Positions 1 through 11,294 of a stretch of DNA of 64,000 nt are shown one piece after another; position 1 is the stretch's first letter; the number at the start of each line of letters is the position of its first letter. The DNA is taken from NCBI GenBank assembly GCA_013146195.2, contig CM028382.1, positions 59,596,734 to 59,660,733 on the forward strand. Direction: 5' to 3'. The notes under the pieces were generated by a model. It ran no database searches, had not been told where the DNA came from, and was given only the letters and a program-made list of their open reading frames with translations. The position numbers were made by a program, and so were the translations under genes. This stretch comes from Codonopsis lanceolata. Lineage: Eukaryota; Streptophyta; Magnoliopsida; Asterales; Campanulaceae.

Positions 1-12
1 TTTCGCATCGGG

Positions 13-312
13 ATGCGCTTGCCTCTGGATCCTTTTATAATTGAGTTTTTGAGGGAAACAAATGCAGTTCCCTGTGATCTCCAGCTTACCACCAAGCTGA
101 TTTTAATTGCCTGTAGTGCTATCTGTCGGCTGGTCGGTTTCGAGCCAGAGATGACTATACTTTGCAAGCTTTTCCAATTCATCAAAGATAAACGATCGAG
201 TATGATTACTGATCACTTGAAAGCTGGAGCTTTGAAGTTGTTTACTGAGTTTCCCCACAAGGTTGAGAAGTGGGATAGGAGGATTGTCGTTGTGGAATCC
301 TGGGTTGGATGA
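13..312 (+). pseudogene. Remnant of plant gypsy-type transposon domain
   Basis: An open stretch of 99 residues starting MRLPLDPFIIEFLRET resembles the N-terminal domain found in many plant gypsy-type retrotransposon proteins and mobile-domain proteins, which usually begins with a G-x-R-LPLHPF-like motif followed by a hydrophobic NAWRIL-like helix. The reading frame closes at 310-312, but similar sequence with several stops seems to continue to about 560, so this is a decayed fragment. The start at 13 is simply the first ATG after the window edge; the true element extends upstream. Family assignment is by memory of the motif pattern only. Alternative: a fragment of a plant-mobile-domain host gene. 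Confidence 0.45.
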
Positions 313-2265
313 CCTTTTGCCTTGACCCCCTATGAAATGAACCCTTTGACTTACGACAAATATGTCACCTTTACTGGGGAAGATAGATGCATGGCAATGT
401 TGAGAGATGCCTTGAGGGTGACCACCGAGTAGGGCCAAAAATGGTTGATTGATTGGAACTCTATCGTACAGGATACCAAATTTTTGCCTTTGGCCGGAAT
501 GTACCATACTCCCGTGGAAGGTGTTGAACCCTTATTGCAATTGATCCCGAACCTGCCTATCCTTTTTTAGGAACTTGTCATGATAACAAGTTCCCTAGTG
601 AGTCCGTCTTGTGTACTCGTGGGGGAGATTGCACAGCCCCACTAGATTTTAATGATGCTGGTACATACTTTTCTTGTTGATTTATGGAAATAGTGTATCC
701 CGTTGTTTGCTAATCCATTATTTGTTTTTCTTGACATTGGTTAAAGATATACTGAGGTAGCGCAAGACTGACTTTAAAGCGAGCAGCCACAGACTGCTCC
801 TTTGCCCTAAATCTCCATTTATTGAAAAGAGAAAAAAATCAAAAGAAAAATACCTTAGAAGGAATGCAAGGCAAGGCCTCGCGAAATCCCTCAGGCGTGA
901 GAGTAAATCTTAAGCTTGAAAACAAAAGGACAGAGTTTCGGTGTGTAAAGTGAGCGTACCTTTCCAATGAAGCATCATAAGGTATATATAGCCCTTTGCA
1001 GGTGAAATCCGAGCTGAGTAGTTATTGTAGAGTGATTTCAGGCCTTTATGGCCATAAATGCGGGTTGACCACGTAACTGACGGGGTCATGGCTGAAATCT
1101 CAGACTTAAGAGTTATCAAGTAGTTGTGTTCAAGATGAGTGTCCGCTTATTCGGGCAGCCTTGTTCCTTGATCGAACAGATTTGCCGAAGGATTGAAGGA
1201 TATGAAATGGTCAACCCGGGTTATCCTGCTCGGGTGAACTTTTTTCTAGTCCCTGTATCCCACATGACTATCACGTGAAGGCACATATGCCCAGTTCGTG
1301 AATAGGATTTGGGCCGAGCTTATCAGACCTTCACAAAAACGAGATTGTTAGAGTTGTACTTAGTTTGGTTGATTTATGTTTCCTAATTAGCGTAGGTAGC
1401 ATGCTTAGTTGTTTCCTACATAGTTTAGGTGATTCATTAGTGGTTCCTTTTATTATTAGGTTTTGTTAATTCCTAGTCCTTACAGGTTTGACTGCAAACT
1501 CCTAGTTTAATTCGTATTAGGTCTAGATCGTAAATGATAGATGATCCCAGCTTCAAAGTGTAGAGTCCCTGCTACCATGAAGTTGTTCTGAGAATGAGTT
1601 ACTGACGACCGATACAAGCCATTTGACATCTCAATACAAGAGTGAAGTACTATTTCTGCATTTCCTGGACCAAAATCCGCCCACGCTAGGGTTGCTTGTC
1701 AATAATTGTCTCTTTCTGAAACGATAAGTTAGGGCTTTGGGGGAATCAAGCCCTAGATGTCCATCCATTGCATGTCTAGTCATTTTGTATACTACGCCCT
1801 CCGTTTGAGGCAAATAGTTCACTACACTTATTTGGGATGTTCGATTTTAAGAATCCCCTTTCTCAAGGCATGTTTACAATCTCCCCAACATTTCAACTAT
1901 ACCATCCTCAATAGATATATATCCCTTATTGATTAGTCTCTCGTGCTCGCATTGGGATAAATCTGACCTCTTACTCTGTTTCCATCTACATACACAAAAT
2001 ATTCTAAGAGGTGAATTCATGGTTGTCACGCTCCCTCTCAAGACCTTAAGAGCCTTCATCGTTTATCTAAACCAGGCCGAAGATCCTGGAATGGGGTAAA
2101 AGATTCGGTCTCGTTATGTGGAGAGTACTTTGTTTCGAGTGGAAACCATTGCACGACTTATGTGATACTATATTATTACGCCAGTCTTGTTACATTAGCC
2201 AGATCACTTGAAAGAAAAAAGAAACATTCAATTTTACCCAACAAACAATATGTGATGTTCATAAT
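313..2265. other. Gene-poor, decayed repetitive stretch
   Basis: No credible gene was found. Up to about 660 the sequence looks like continuing degenerate coding sequence of the retroelement remnant at the window start. The rest is moderately AT-rich with short open frames only. I see no recognisable LTR ends or target duplications here. Confidence 0.4.
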
Positions 2266-2625
2266 TAGGCATGTCAATTACGACCAGAACCCATTAACTC
2301 ATCCGACCCAACCTAAAAAAATCCAACCCAATTCATCAATATTTTTGGGTCAAAATAGAAAATCATTTCAACCCATAAAAATTAACAAATTGAGTTGGGT
2401 TAAAACGAGTCAAACTAATTACCAATATGACACAATAGTTTGTATACGCTATAAATGTATGAATTTTTAGAGAAAATCCCAATCCAAGACGGTTCAAGCC
2501 GATCTAATCCAACACCCGTTGTAACCCAACCCAATTTAAACCGACCCATTTGACTTGTCTTATATTTGGGGTTCTGATGGGGTTCAACCCATTACCCAAC
2601 CCAACCCAACAAATTGTCTGGCCTA
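2266..2625. mobile_element. hAT-like MITE, 360 bp
   Basis: The stretch begins TAGGCATGTCAATT and ends with the inverted counterpart AATTGTCTGGCCTA. It is flanked by an 8-bp near-duplication, TTCATAAT at 2258-2265 and CTCATAAT at 2626-2633 (7 of 8 match). The interior is full of AACCCA/TGGGTT repeats and has no coding capacity. An 8-bp target duplication with short inverted ends is typical of non-autonomous hAT elements. Confidence 0.6.
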
Positions 2626-3014
2626 CTCATAATGTATGCTGGTGAAATGCATCTTTGTTAAGGCTCGTGACAACAATAAACAGTGCCAGATCAGGACATT
2701 TGGGCACCGGAAATGTAAAAGAAAGAGGATTCATATTCAAACAGGTTTGAACTTTGAACAAGAAATCTAGCATTGATCATCTCAAACTGTTGCTTTCGAG
2801 AAAGTGCACATTTCACAAACTACTTATACCAACTCAAAAGGGATAGGGTATGGAAATGAAGCTTCATTGCTAGGTTCAAGGATCTAGGTGTGAGGAGTGA
2901 CAACCATACTGATCCAATAAAGTAAAACTTATTTAAAGATCAAAAATAAAATGTTCCTTTTAAGGTGCAAAAGGAGAGCAATCAATCAGATAGAAGTAAA
3001 AGGGGATGGGGGCT

Positions 3015-5010
3015 TCATTCAGCTGGCCTCTGTCCCAAAACTGGAATGTCTTCGTACCGCTTCTGCAATACAATAAGAGTGTTAGAAACAAATGTTATTC
3101 TGGAAATCAAATAAGAGAAAAGCTACTAGTACTAGGTTAGGAATACTGAAACCACTCCTCCCTCTAGCATTGCAAAATGTACATCAATCTGTCTTCATGA
3201 AGGACAAAAAGACTGATCACAAACAAGGATGAACACAAAATGCAGTTATCACTTTAGGAATCTCAATTCCAAGTGGTATCAAACCTTTTACACAACACCT
3301 TTAAATAGTGAAGACAGAAGGGAGGGAAGGAAAGGGAAGGGAAGATACAACCCATCTGGTAAAGATGACTTTCTACAGAAGTATGTATATATACTCCCTC
3401 CGTCCCAAAATTATTGTCTAGCTTTCCTTTTTCGTCCATCCCAAAATAATTGTCTTGTTTCAAAATTTTCCTTTTTAGGATAACACTTTTATCGGTTTAC
3501 CCTTACTTTTTCATCTTACTTTAATTATGGGCATACACATAGGCTTTAAAGTAAACTATACGTCAAACTAATATTTATAATCTAGTCAAATGTGTTTTCT
3601 TAAACCGTGCGCTAAATCAACCCAGACGATAATTTTGGGATGGAAGGAGTATATATTATTGATTCAAAGCTACTGGGAAACTCCTCCAACAGCATAGCTA
3701 CTACGATTATGACCTACAACACCTTCAACTATGCATTATATTACATTGATTAAATTTTACTAAAACTCTCTCTTGGGTTGTCTTTGTCATATTTGCTAGG
3801 GGTTGACATGACTACACAAATCCTTTCATCATTATGTTTGGTGCAATGCAAGATCATTGGCAAGCAACACTCTTTCCTACCTCTAGTATTGTCGTGGGAA
3901 TTGACACTATCACAATGCCCACACATATGCTTATAGGTCTAGTTTGTGTGTCCACCAAACCATCTCAATCAACTTCTCTAATTTTATATCTAATTATGCT
4001 GACATCTCTTTCCTAGATTTACTGCATTTATTGTATCATTCTCATTTCAACTACACACTTTATTAATAGGTTCTTTCCTAGTTGCCCAACATTCTAGAGT
4101 GGCTCAAATACAATAGTTGTTCACTTGTTCTATAAAATTTTCCTTTTAACTCAAAAGATACACGCCTAACACATGACACTCCCGATGCAATTCTCCACTT
4201 CACCAGATCTGATTTTATTCTATAGCTAAAATCACCTCCAACCCCCCATCTTGATTAATAATTTATAATAAATAGTGAATATTGAACTCTGTGGTATTCC
4301 TTGGCCGCCTATATTTTATCCAATACTAAGTTTGAGTATTTGACTCCTAACTATTAAAAATTCCTTTGGCAAAAATCTAAGGACTTAAGGCTGATATGTG
4401 GTGTAGTCCTGCAGTAATAGGGAAATCCAATCATGTAACTATAGTTGCAACTCATAGGCATCTTTGATGAAATCAATATATGTCACTCTTTACAACTTAT
4501 TTTTCTAACACCCACCAAATTACTCCATGTGAACCCAATCATATGCCTTCCCTGAGTCAATAAAAACCATATCCATTTAGAGTCTTTCTTTCAATCAATC
4601 TTCTCAGTAAATAGCTTCTAATTCTTTAAAATCATCATCATGCATGTTGGTCAAGTCTAAACCATGGCTGCAATTGAGCCCAGCCGTTCATGAAGAAGCT
4701 CGAGTTCGGCTCATTGAAGGCTCGACTTGAACTCGGTTGAATTGGATATGAACCAGAGCAGAAATTCTAGGCTTGTTTGCTAAATGAGCCGAGCTTGAAC
4801 ATTAAAATAAGGCTTGTAAACATGCTTGTCAATGGCTCGTTTAATTAGTTTTATATTACTCCCTCCATTCCGGACAAAGAGTCCATTATTCCATTTTGAG
4901 ATGTTTCAAATAAAGAGTCCACTTTAAAAAGTTAAGACATAAAAATGTCATTTTATTACTAATAAGCTATTAAAAGTGTCATATTCTTTAAAAAATTGAC
5001 TTTCAAATGA

Positions 5011-5059
<49 letters not shown>

Positions 5060-8000
5060 CAAAATTATGGCACATTTGTTTGTACAAAGGTATTATACTT
5101 TCTAGATCACGATGGTTCGAATTTTGTCATTAATAATTTGCATATTCATGCACACACGAGCCAAGTCGAGTCTCTTCACGAACAATTGAAGCACGAGTAC
5201 AAGCCTAGTCTGAGCCATCACATATGCAATTTCAAACGAGATCTAGATTAGAGACCGAGTCTGAGCAAGCCAAAGCTGGGTCTCAGCTCAATTCATCTGC
5301 AGCCCTAGTCTAAACTACTCTTAGTCTCTACTAAAGCTTCATCATACAACTAAATAATTTTACATGTACAAATCATTCTTTGGATGTACCTTCTTTGTTT
5401 GAAGTTTAGTGGGCACTATAACGCCTATGCTTAGCGATACCTTTATTGCCAAGACACCCTACATTACTTGGGCCATTCCATACCTTAATAGAAATCCCAT
5501 TTAGTTCTACCCTCACTCCTCCCTTATTAATTATTATTATACAAAAAAAAATCTCTATTTCCTTCCGAGAAAGTCTATTTATCCTATTTATTATATTTTA
5601 ATTTGGGATTATAATGATTTTACTTTATTTTTTTAACAAATTTTCAAATTAACTTTCTATCATACTTTAACTGAGACCTACAAGTTATATATATTTTAAT
5701 TTTCATCCTTCAAATATTTTAACTCATTCAAATCTCAAGTTTTCCTCTCTTTATTACGCAGCTTCATATATAGATCCCTCATAGCCTCATCTTTTGTATC
5801 TGATTTAGAATACAATTTGTAGAAAGCTTTACACTTAGCTTCTCTCCCCCTTTCTCTACTTTTTTGGCACATTTGCATCATTCAAAATCTGTGCATAGTT
5901 TTATAAGAACTTATTGCATCTCTAACAACTTTCTGGAATTATTCATTCCACCAACATGCTTATTCACAAACCTTTTACCTTTTGATTCCTCTAAGACCTC
6001 TTCTGATATTATCAATTATACACCAACACTTTACTCCACATATTACTGGTGCACCATGTATATATTGAATGCTGTGTCTTTCAAACATTTTCTTTTAACA
6101 AACTTAAATGCCTCTAGAATTTCTCTTTGCTCTCAGGTTATTTTGTCTCTTTCATATATTGTTTGCATTTTGAGATTATAACTAGCATAAATAATCGATT
6201 TTGTAAGATTAAACTAATACCTAGTGATGCAAGACATGTGTGTGGGTCTTCTATGATAAAATTAGATTAAAAGAAAGACACTAATGAAAGGCTCCAGGAC
6301 CATCCAAAAAAGTAGATAGCTTCTAAACTCCAAACTGAGTGGGACGACCCGCTAGATTGTATTATCCAGTATTCCTTGGGCTCTCCGTAATTGCATCACC
6401 GAGTTGCTTTGCAGTCTTACAATTCAGTCAATCCATTGTTCTAGTTAGAAAAAAATTATTCGACTCTTACCAAATTCACTCTTGAGGTTACTAGGTGTTC
6501 TTCCCACGGTTTTAAAAGCATGTGTTTGCTATCTATCACTAGGTCGTCGGCGACCACAAACTCAAAATAGACTTCCTGCCATTGCTTCTCTCTCTGAAGC
6601 CATTTCCCCAAGCACCATTTTCATACCCAATATAATCTTTTCCCTCATGTCCATTATAATCTCCACTCCTCCCATTTAAAGAGTAGTCTTGAATAATTTT
6701 AGTCAACATTAAAAAGTTGACATAATATTTATATAATGTTACGTGACTTTACTAAACTATAAAATTTGCAATTCATAGTATTTTATGTAGTTTTTAATTA
6801 TTGCAATTGTATTACCAAATATGAAACAAATCTATGTTGAATATTGATTTGATATAAACCCATGTTGACTTTAAAATATATAAAATGGACCTTTTGAGCT
6901 CAACGGAGAGAGTATATAATCTCCCTCCTACACATATTCATTGAACAAATTCACCCAAATCCTCCCAACCTAAACTTTGAGATGCTGGCTTGATTCTACT
7001 TGCGATACAAGCTTATATCCCTATCTAGTCATGCATACGGCATTTTTCAATCTCTTATCGAGAGCTATGCTCACACCTTACTATGACCATCCTTTCTGAT
7101 ATAGTAAAACTCAAAGCTCATACTTTCTAATTCACTAGCTATCTCTCCCACACGTTTTGTTTCTTGGCGACACACTATACTAATCTTTCTTCCTATCATA
7201 TCTACGAACTCCATCCCTTTTATAGTCATGGTCCCTACGTTCAAAAGTTGCTAATCTAAGCGAAGTCACATCAACTAGATTCTCATACCATGCTTGCTGA
7301 TTTTTCACAAGCATGGGATTATTCAAGAACTGTCTATGCACCTTTGCAACTCGATGAGTATGGAAGAATCGATACCAATTAACTCTCCTTCCGTACTCAA
7401 GAACCTCATATATGGAAAATGAATACAAATTGGTGACGGACATAAGCACAAGAATAATGGCATTGGAGTTGAAATTTTATTTGGTTACATTTGTTGTAAT
7501 TTAGAGATAAATCAATTTGAACTTTACTATCAATAAAATATTATTAGTATGTAGGTCGTGTTTGAATGCCAGAATTAGCACCCAAATGGACTTATAGTAC
7601 CATAACCCACCAAAAGGGAGTTAACCCATGCACTTGGAAGGCAAAGAGCAAACAGATTGCTCTACCACAATAACAGAGCCTCATTTCTCACTACAGATAC
7701 CGCCGGGACAGAGCCTCATTAAGGTATGCATGCTAAAATTGTGTGTTCGCTAATCATTGCCCAAACAAAAAAGAAATTTCTATCTTTAAACATGACTAAG
7801 TGCCCATAAATGAACAAGCAAGTACAAGTGTACAACTATATATCTCCAAACATTGTCTATGTCAAATAGAAATATTAATTAAGAAATCCAATTTCATTGA
7901 ATAAATGAAATGAAAGGTAGAAATAATTACCCCAACGTTGTTGTACTCCCAGACCTTTTGAACTCCATAATCAACAGCCTGAAACAAACACATCCACAAT

Positions 8001-8428
8001 ATAACCGATCACAATCAAATCAGAAATTCAAAGAAATGAGCCAATAAGACACGAATCACAGATTGATAAAATATATACAGGACGAAACTTATTACCCAAT
8101 CAAATACCAGGAATTTCAATCGATAATCAAAATTATTGACGAGAAAAGAGTCATTGCCTTTACGAGATCTCAATAAAGGCTAAGAAACGGGAATCAATTA
8201 TCAATAGAAAGCCAGATCAAGTCACAATTCAGAAGAAACAGGCAAATTGACATGAAGATTATATAGTAATGAAAATTGAAGTATATATAAGGGAGGGTAA
8301 TCGAACTCTACCCGTTCACCGAAGAAAGCACCGACGATAACAAAGGTGACGTAGACGGGAGTACGGCGCATTACGACTCTGTAGAGTCCTTCGAAAATTC
8401 CTCCGCTTTTACGAGCTGCCGGATTCAT
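3015..8428 (-). CDS. QCR9: Cytochrome b-c1 complex subunit 9 (three exons)
   Basis: QCR9 is the small single-span subunit 9 of mitochondrial complex III in the inner membrane, which passes electrons from ubiquinol to cytochrome c. Exons, read on the minus strand: 8428-8312 (39 codons), 7978-7931 (16 codons) and 3062-3015 (15 codons plus TGA). All introns are phase 0 with GT..AG ends, giving 70 residues, close to the roughly 72 usual for plants. Exon 1 starts MNPAARKSGGIFEGLYRVVM and carries the membrane span VYVTFVIVGAFFGER; exon 2 encodes AVDYGVQKVWEYNNVG; exon 3 encodes KRYEDIPVLGQRPAE. These match the plant family closely and no key part is missing. Intron 1 is 333 bp; intron 2 is 4868 bp and full of transposons. 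An in-frame readthrough of exon 1 into intron 1 exists but would give the wrong C-terminus. This is the one clearly intact host gene here. Confidence 0.93.
3394..3649. mobile_element. Stowaway MITE, 256 bp
   Basis: The element starts CTCCCTCCGTCCCAAAATTA and ends with its inverted copy (GACGATAATTTTGGGATGGAAGGAG spans 3625-3649). TA flanks both sides (3392-3393 and 3650-3651). These are the inverted repeat and target duplication of Stowaway (Tc1/mariner) MITEs. The interior shares a block around TTAATTATGGG with the copies at 21311-21560 and 35365-37102, so all three are one family. Confidence 0.85.
4859..5011. mobile_element. Truncated Stowaway-like MITE nested in hAT MITE
   Basis: It starts CTCCCTCCATTCCGGACAAAG directly after a TA. 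The sequence has the AAAGAGTCCA-type interior common to these MITEs, but no matching right inverted repeat is visible before the TA microsatellite, so the right end is a guess. Confidence 0.5.
5012..5057. repeat. (TA)n microsatellite
   Basis: An uninterrupted TA dinucleotide run of about 46 bp in QCR9 intron 2. Confidence 0.95.
6661..6912. mobile_element. Possible degenerate Stowaway-like MITE
   Basis: It begins CTCCACTCCTCCCATTTAAAGAG and ends CAACGGAGAGAG before TA. The ends are only roughly inverted and the left TA is not clean. It separates two recognisable pieces of the LINE endonuclease, which supports an insertion here. Confidence 0.35.
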
Positions 8429-8474
8429 GGTGGTGGTGGTGGTGGTGGTAGTCGTTTTCTTCTTCTTCTTCTTT
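8429..8474. repeat. GGT and TTC trinucleotide repeats in QCR9 5' leader
   Basis: On the plus strand seven GGT units directly abut the QCR9 start codon (8429-8449), followed by a TTC run (about 8456-8474). In the mRNA sense this is a GAA run then an ACC run ending at the ATG. Purine/pyrimidine repeats are common in plant 5' leaders. Confidence 0.85.
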
Positions 8475-8634
8475 GCTCTATTCGAAATGATGGAATCCTG
8501 ATTGGTTTTGGTGCATATGAGACTGAGTTTTCCAGTATTTAGGTTACTCTTTCTATTTCCTAATTTCCGTCCGGGTCAACAGAACCGAAGGAGGTTTTAT
8601 TTTTGTTTTTGGTTTTTGGGTGGGTTCGAAAGTG

Positions 8635-8670
8635 CAGGCCAGGCCAGGCCAGGCCGGGCCGGGCTGGGCT
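8635..8670. repeat. GGCCA/GGCCG short tandem repeat
   Basis: About seven 5-bp units of CAGGC/CGGGC type lie upstream of QCR9, forming a local GC-rich island in AT-rich sequence. Confidence 0.8.
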
Positions 8671-8819
8671 CTTACTTGTGAATACAAACACTATGCTTTT
8701 GGTCGTGCGAGCCCAAATCGATTAGATTGTGTTTGACACTCAGGTTTTAAGACGGATAAATTGAAGGCCCGTTCCTTTTTCCCTAATTTCTAATCGTTTT
8801 AGTACCTATTTTTTAGGAA

Positions 8820-9403
8820 TATAATTGCGATCTGGTCTACTTTCTAAAGTTTATAATCCATCCAATCCCATGTTTTTTTTCAACTGGGAAATAACACTTT
8901 TGTAGGTAAAAAGACTAATATACTTTTAATGAGCCTGAGGTGCGCTATGAAAATGCATCGATTTTTACGATGCATAAATTTAAATATAATCAATTTTAAT
9001 TACAAAATGCAATTTTTACACCGCGATACATACATTTTAATTACCTAATCCATTTTTGCATCGCGATGAATCAATTTTTGCATTGCGATACATAATCCAA
9101 TTTTGTATCGCGATATAAAATCATAATAAACCAGACCATGTCCTCCACCTTCTTTTTCCATTTCATATATCGTAAGTCTTCTTCTACCTCCTTCGCTTCG
9201 TCCATATTGAAAAATCCTTCAACCCAGCACATGTTGATCCTTGCTCATTGCGTAACAATGGTTATTTTTGAATCCGAAGTGTTGGTTAGAGTTGTTGAAG
9301 GAAACGATAACATTTTAGGGACATTTATTTTGAAAACGAACTTTAGCGGTTGACGAAAAAGACGAGATTGGAAGGGTTATAAACTTTGCAAAAGGGACCG
9401 ACT
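8820..9403. mobile_element. TIR element with internal GCATCGCGATGC repeats, copy 1
   Basis: The left end resembles ATAATTGCGATCTGGTCTAC followed by AAAGTTTATAA. The right end, reversed, reads AAATTCTAGTCGGTCCC followed by a similar TTTGCAAAGTTTATAA. Between them are at least four repeats of the pattern TTTTGCATCGCGATRMATCAATTTT. The same ends and interior occur at 9428-10262 and 34775-35259. I do not recognise the family; no transposase is present. Confidence 0.5.
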
Positions 9404-9427
9404 AGAATTTCACCATTTTTTAAAAGG

Positions 9428-10262
9428 GGTAAATTCGGTCAGTTCACTTTGAAAAGTTTTCAATCGCTACAATATACTATGTTTTTTAAATCAAAAAGTT
9501 ATGTTTTGCAACGAAAAGATTATGTTACCTTTAATGAGTCTGATGCTCGCTACGAGTCACACACTCAAATGCATCGCGTTGTATCAATTTAAATTGCATC
9601 AATTTAATTACCTAGTCCAATTTTGCATCGCACTACATCAATATTTGCACCGCGATGCATCAATTTCAGTAACCTAATCCAATTTTGTATCGTGTTGCAT
9701 CAATTTTTGCACCGCGATGCATTGGTTTTAAATTACCTAATTCAATTTTGCATCGCACTGTAAAAATTGATGCATTATTTTCGAGACCTTCATGTATATT
9801 ATTTCCAGTATACAATCAACAAATGATTTCAAATTGATGCATTTTTCATGCAACTCAAATCCAAATGATATATCACGATTCACAAATGATGCGTTATGAT
9901 TCAAAATTGATGCATCCAGATTAAAAACGGTATATAACGACGAACAAAAATCTATTCAGACATTTCATCGAATAGTGTATATGTATAACAACACAAGACA
10001 TACAAAATGATAGTTGAAGAAGAAGATTGATAGTAGAAGAGGAAAGAAAAAAAGTTAGGGCAGTGGATTAATCAAATCAAATGTGAAATACACAAGTTTT
10101 CTTCACCACCCAATCTCCCTACTCTCTTTCTCTCCATCCGTGCGAATTTGAGCGATAATTTTTCTTTTCCTGACATTTTAGGAACGATTTCACGAAAATG
10201 GACTTTAGCAGTTGAAAAAAAAAAGAGGGGTTAAATGTTTGAGAAAAAGTATCGACCAGCAA
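9428..10262. mobile_element. TIR element with internal GCATCGCGATGC repeats, copy 2
   Basis: The left end (AAATTCGGTCAGTTCACTTTG, then AAGTTTTCAATCGCTAC) and the right end (TATCGACCAGCAATTTCTC) match the family's inverted ends. The AATGAGTCTGATGCTCGCTACG block aligns with the same block at about 8928 and 34890. Four or more GCATCGCGATGCATCAATTTT-like repeats fill 9570-9770. Boundaries are approximate. Confidence 0.45.
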
Positions 10263-10949
10263 TTTCTCATTTTTTAATCGCTAAAGTCCACTTTCATTAA
10301 ATTATTCCCAAAATACATGTATCAACAAACACACATTTTGCTTCTAAGTCCTTTTCCCTCCATACTTTCTTATTCGTCGATGAAAGAGAATTTGCATCAA
10401 TTTTGAAAGAAAACTAGCCACATAAATCCCAATGCATCTGCAACACAACACATATTCAAAGAGACTCAAAAAACCTCAATAGGACACTTCGAAAACATCT
10501 GGCTCACAGCCGCATAAGCCTCCAAAATTGTTTGTGGATCCATCCTGGAAACAATCGCCTTAATCCTTGGACACCATCTGCATGTGTCCCTCCACTAACA
10601 ATATCGTAATCAACAAATTCACCATCGACCATTTCTTCTGAAAGAGTCTATTGCACCTCGACCAATTTATAGAGATAGGAAGGAAGTGAACACATAAAAA
10701 AGAAAAGAGCCTCTTTCTGGAAACTCGAAAGTGGGAACAAAAGAAGCGACGAAACGGCCTTACCTTTATACTATCTCTTTCTCATCAGTAGATTACAACT
10801 CTAAGGTCATCGAAAGAAACTGCAAATGCCATCGTATTTGGAATCAAGATACACCGATTTAGAACAACGATGCATCGATTTAGAACCGCGATGCATCGCT
10901 ATGTTTCAGAATTTGGAATAATGCATCACGAAGCACAATTTTGTACATC
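10263..10949. other. Repeat-derived flank of the copia element
   Basis: No gene is seen. ATCGCTAAAGTCCACTTTC at about 10277 and the repeated CGATGCATCGATTTAGAAC near 10855-10900 suggest a further copy of the neighbouring TIR family. The copia element at 10955 inserted into it: the target ACGATGCATG fits the family's internal repeat. Confidence 0.4.
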
Positions 10950-10954
10950 ACGAT

Positions 10955-11294
10955 TGTGAAGATTATTGAGAGAAGAGAGCATATGCGAATGAATGAATTT
11001 CTGTTTCTGTTAATTGTGTTTACAAGTGTATTATCGGGAGTTATAAACCCAGAAAATAGACTACTAACTCTAACTAACTGCTAACAAACAAAACAAAACA
11101 ACCACTAACAAACCAGGTTAACAGGATTACAAACAACCCCTCTATACATAGAGAAAATACTGAATGCCCTTCGTCATCCCCATACAATTGAGTCACTATT
11201 TGTCGAAAATAGTCTCTGTAAATCACCCTTCATGGTTGTGAACTTCCGAACATGATTGATCTGATTATCATCAGCTTGCACTGTATGTTCAATA
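10955..11294 (-). repeat. 3' LTR of copia element 1
   Basis: About 340 bp, homologous to 15955-16303. On the element's strand it starts TATTGAACATACAG and ends TCTTCACA, so the termini are TA..CA rather than TG..CA. Shared blocks include GAGAGAAGAGAGCATATGCG and CATGGTTGTGAACTTCCG. Confidence 0.9.

Larger units (their letters stand above)
4663..5307. mobile_element. hAT-like MITE with perfect 8-bp target duplication
   Basis: The ends CATGGCTGCA and TGCAGCCCTA are imperfect inverted repeats. The identical 8-mer GTCTAAAC lies on each side (4655-4662 and 5308-5315). The interior is built of GAGCTCGAG/GGCTCG-rich repeats seen in fold-back hAT MITEs. It sits inside the LINE reverse transcriptase and itself contains a Stowaway-like fragment and a TA microsatellite. 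Confidence 0.75.
3800..7300 (-). mobile_element. Decayed RTE-type LINE in QCR9 intron 2
   Basis: Read on the minus strand in shifting frames, the segment matches a plant RTE-type LINE from end to end. Endonuclease-like pieces come first: VGTMTIKGMEFVDMIG followed by RQETKRVGE near 7245-7130, then GFRERSNGRKS near 6600 and EEHLVTSRV near 6490. Reverse-transcriptase pieces follow: VFIDSGKAYDWV near 4540-4570 (family pattern FIDLEKAYD), FPITAGLHHISALSP near 4380-4430 (family pattern LHQGSALSP), and the C-terminal VKWRIASGVSCVRRVS with ELKGKFYRTS near 4120-4210. Stops and frameshifts are everywhere, so no protein is made. A hAT MITE (4663-5307) interrupts the reverse transcriptase and a possible MITE (6661-6912) the endonuclease. 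Ends are approximate. Orientation is the same as QCR9. Confidence 0.75.
3063..7930 (-). other. QCR9: Giant transposon-filled intron 2 of QCR9
   Basis: The donor is GTAATT just after the GGG codon at 7933-7931 and the acceptor is TTGCAG just before the AAG codon at 3062-3060. The 4.9-kb intron contains a decayed RTE-type LINE, a hAT MITE, at least two Stowaway elements and a TA microsatellite. The surrounding exons total only 213 nt, so the intron is more than twenty times the coding length. Confidence 0.85.

Noticed and set aside
8222..8311. QCR9 as a single-exon 68-codon gene ending at 8222
   Set aside because: The last 29 codons do not match the family, while a GT donor at 8311 and two downstream exons restore the full conserved protein.
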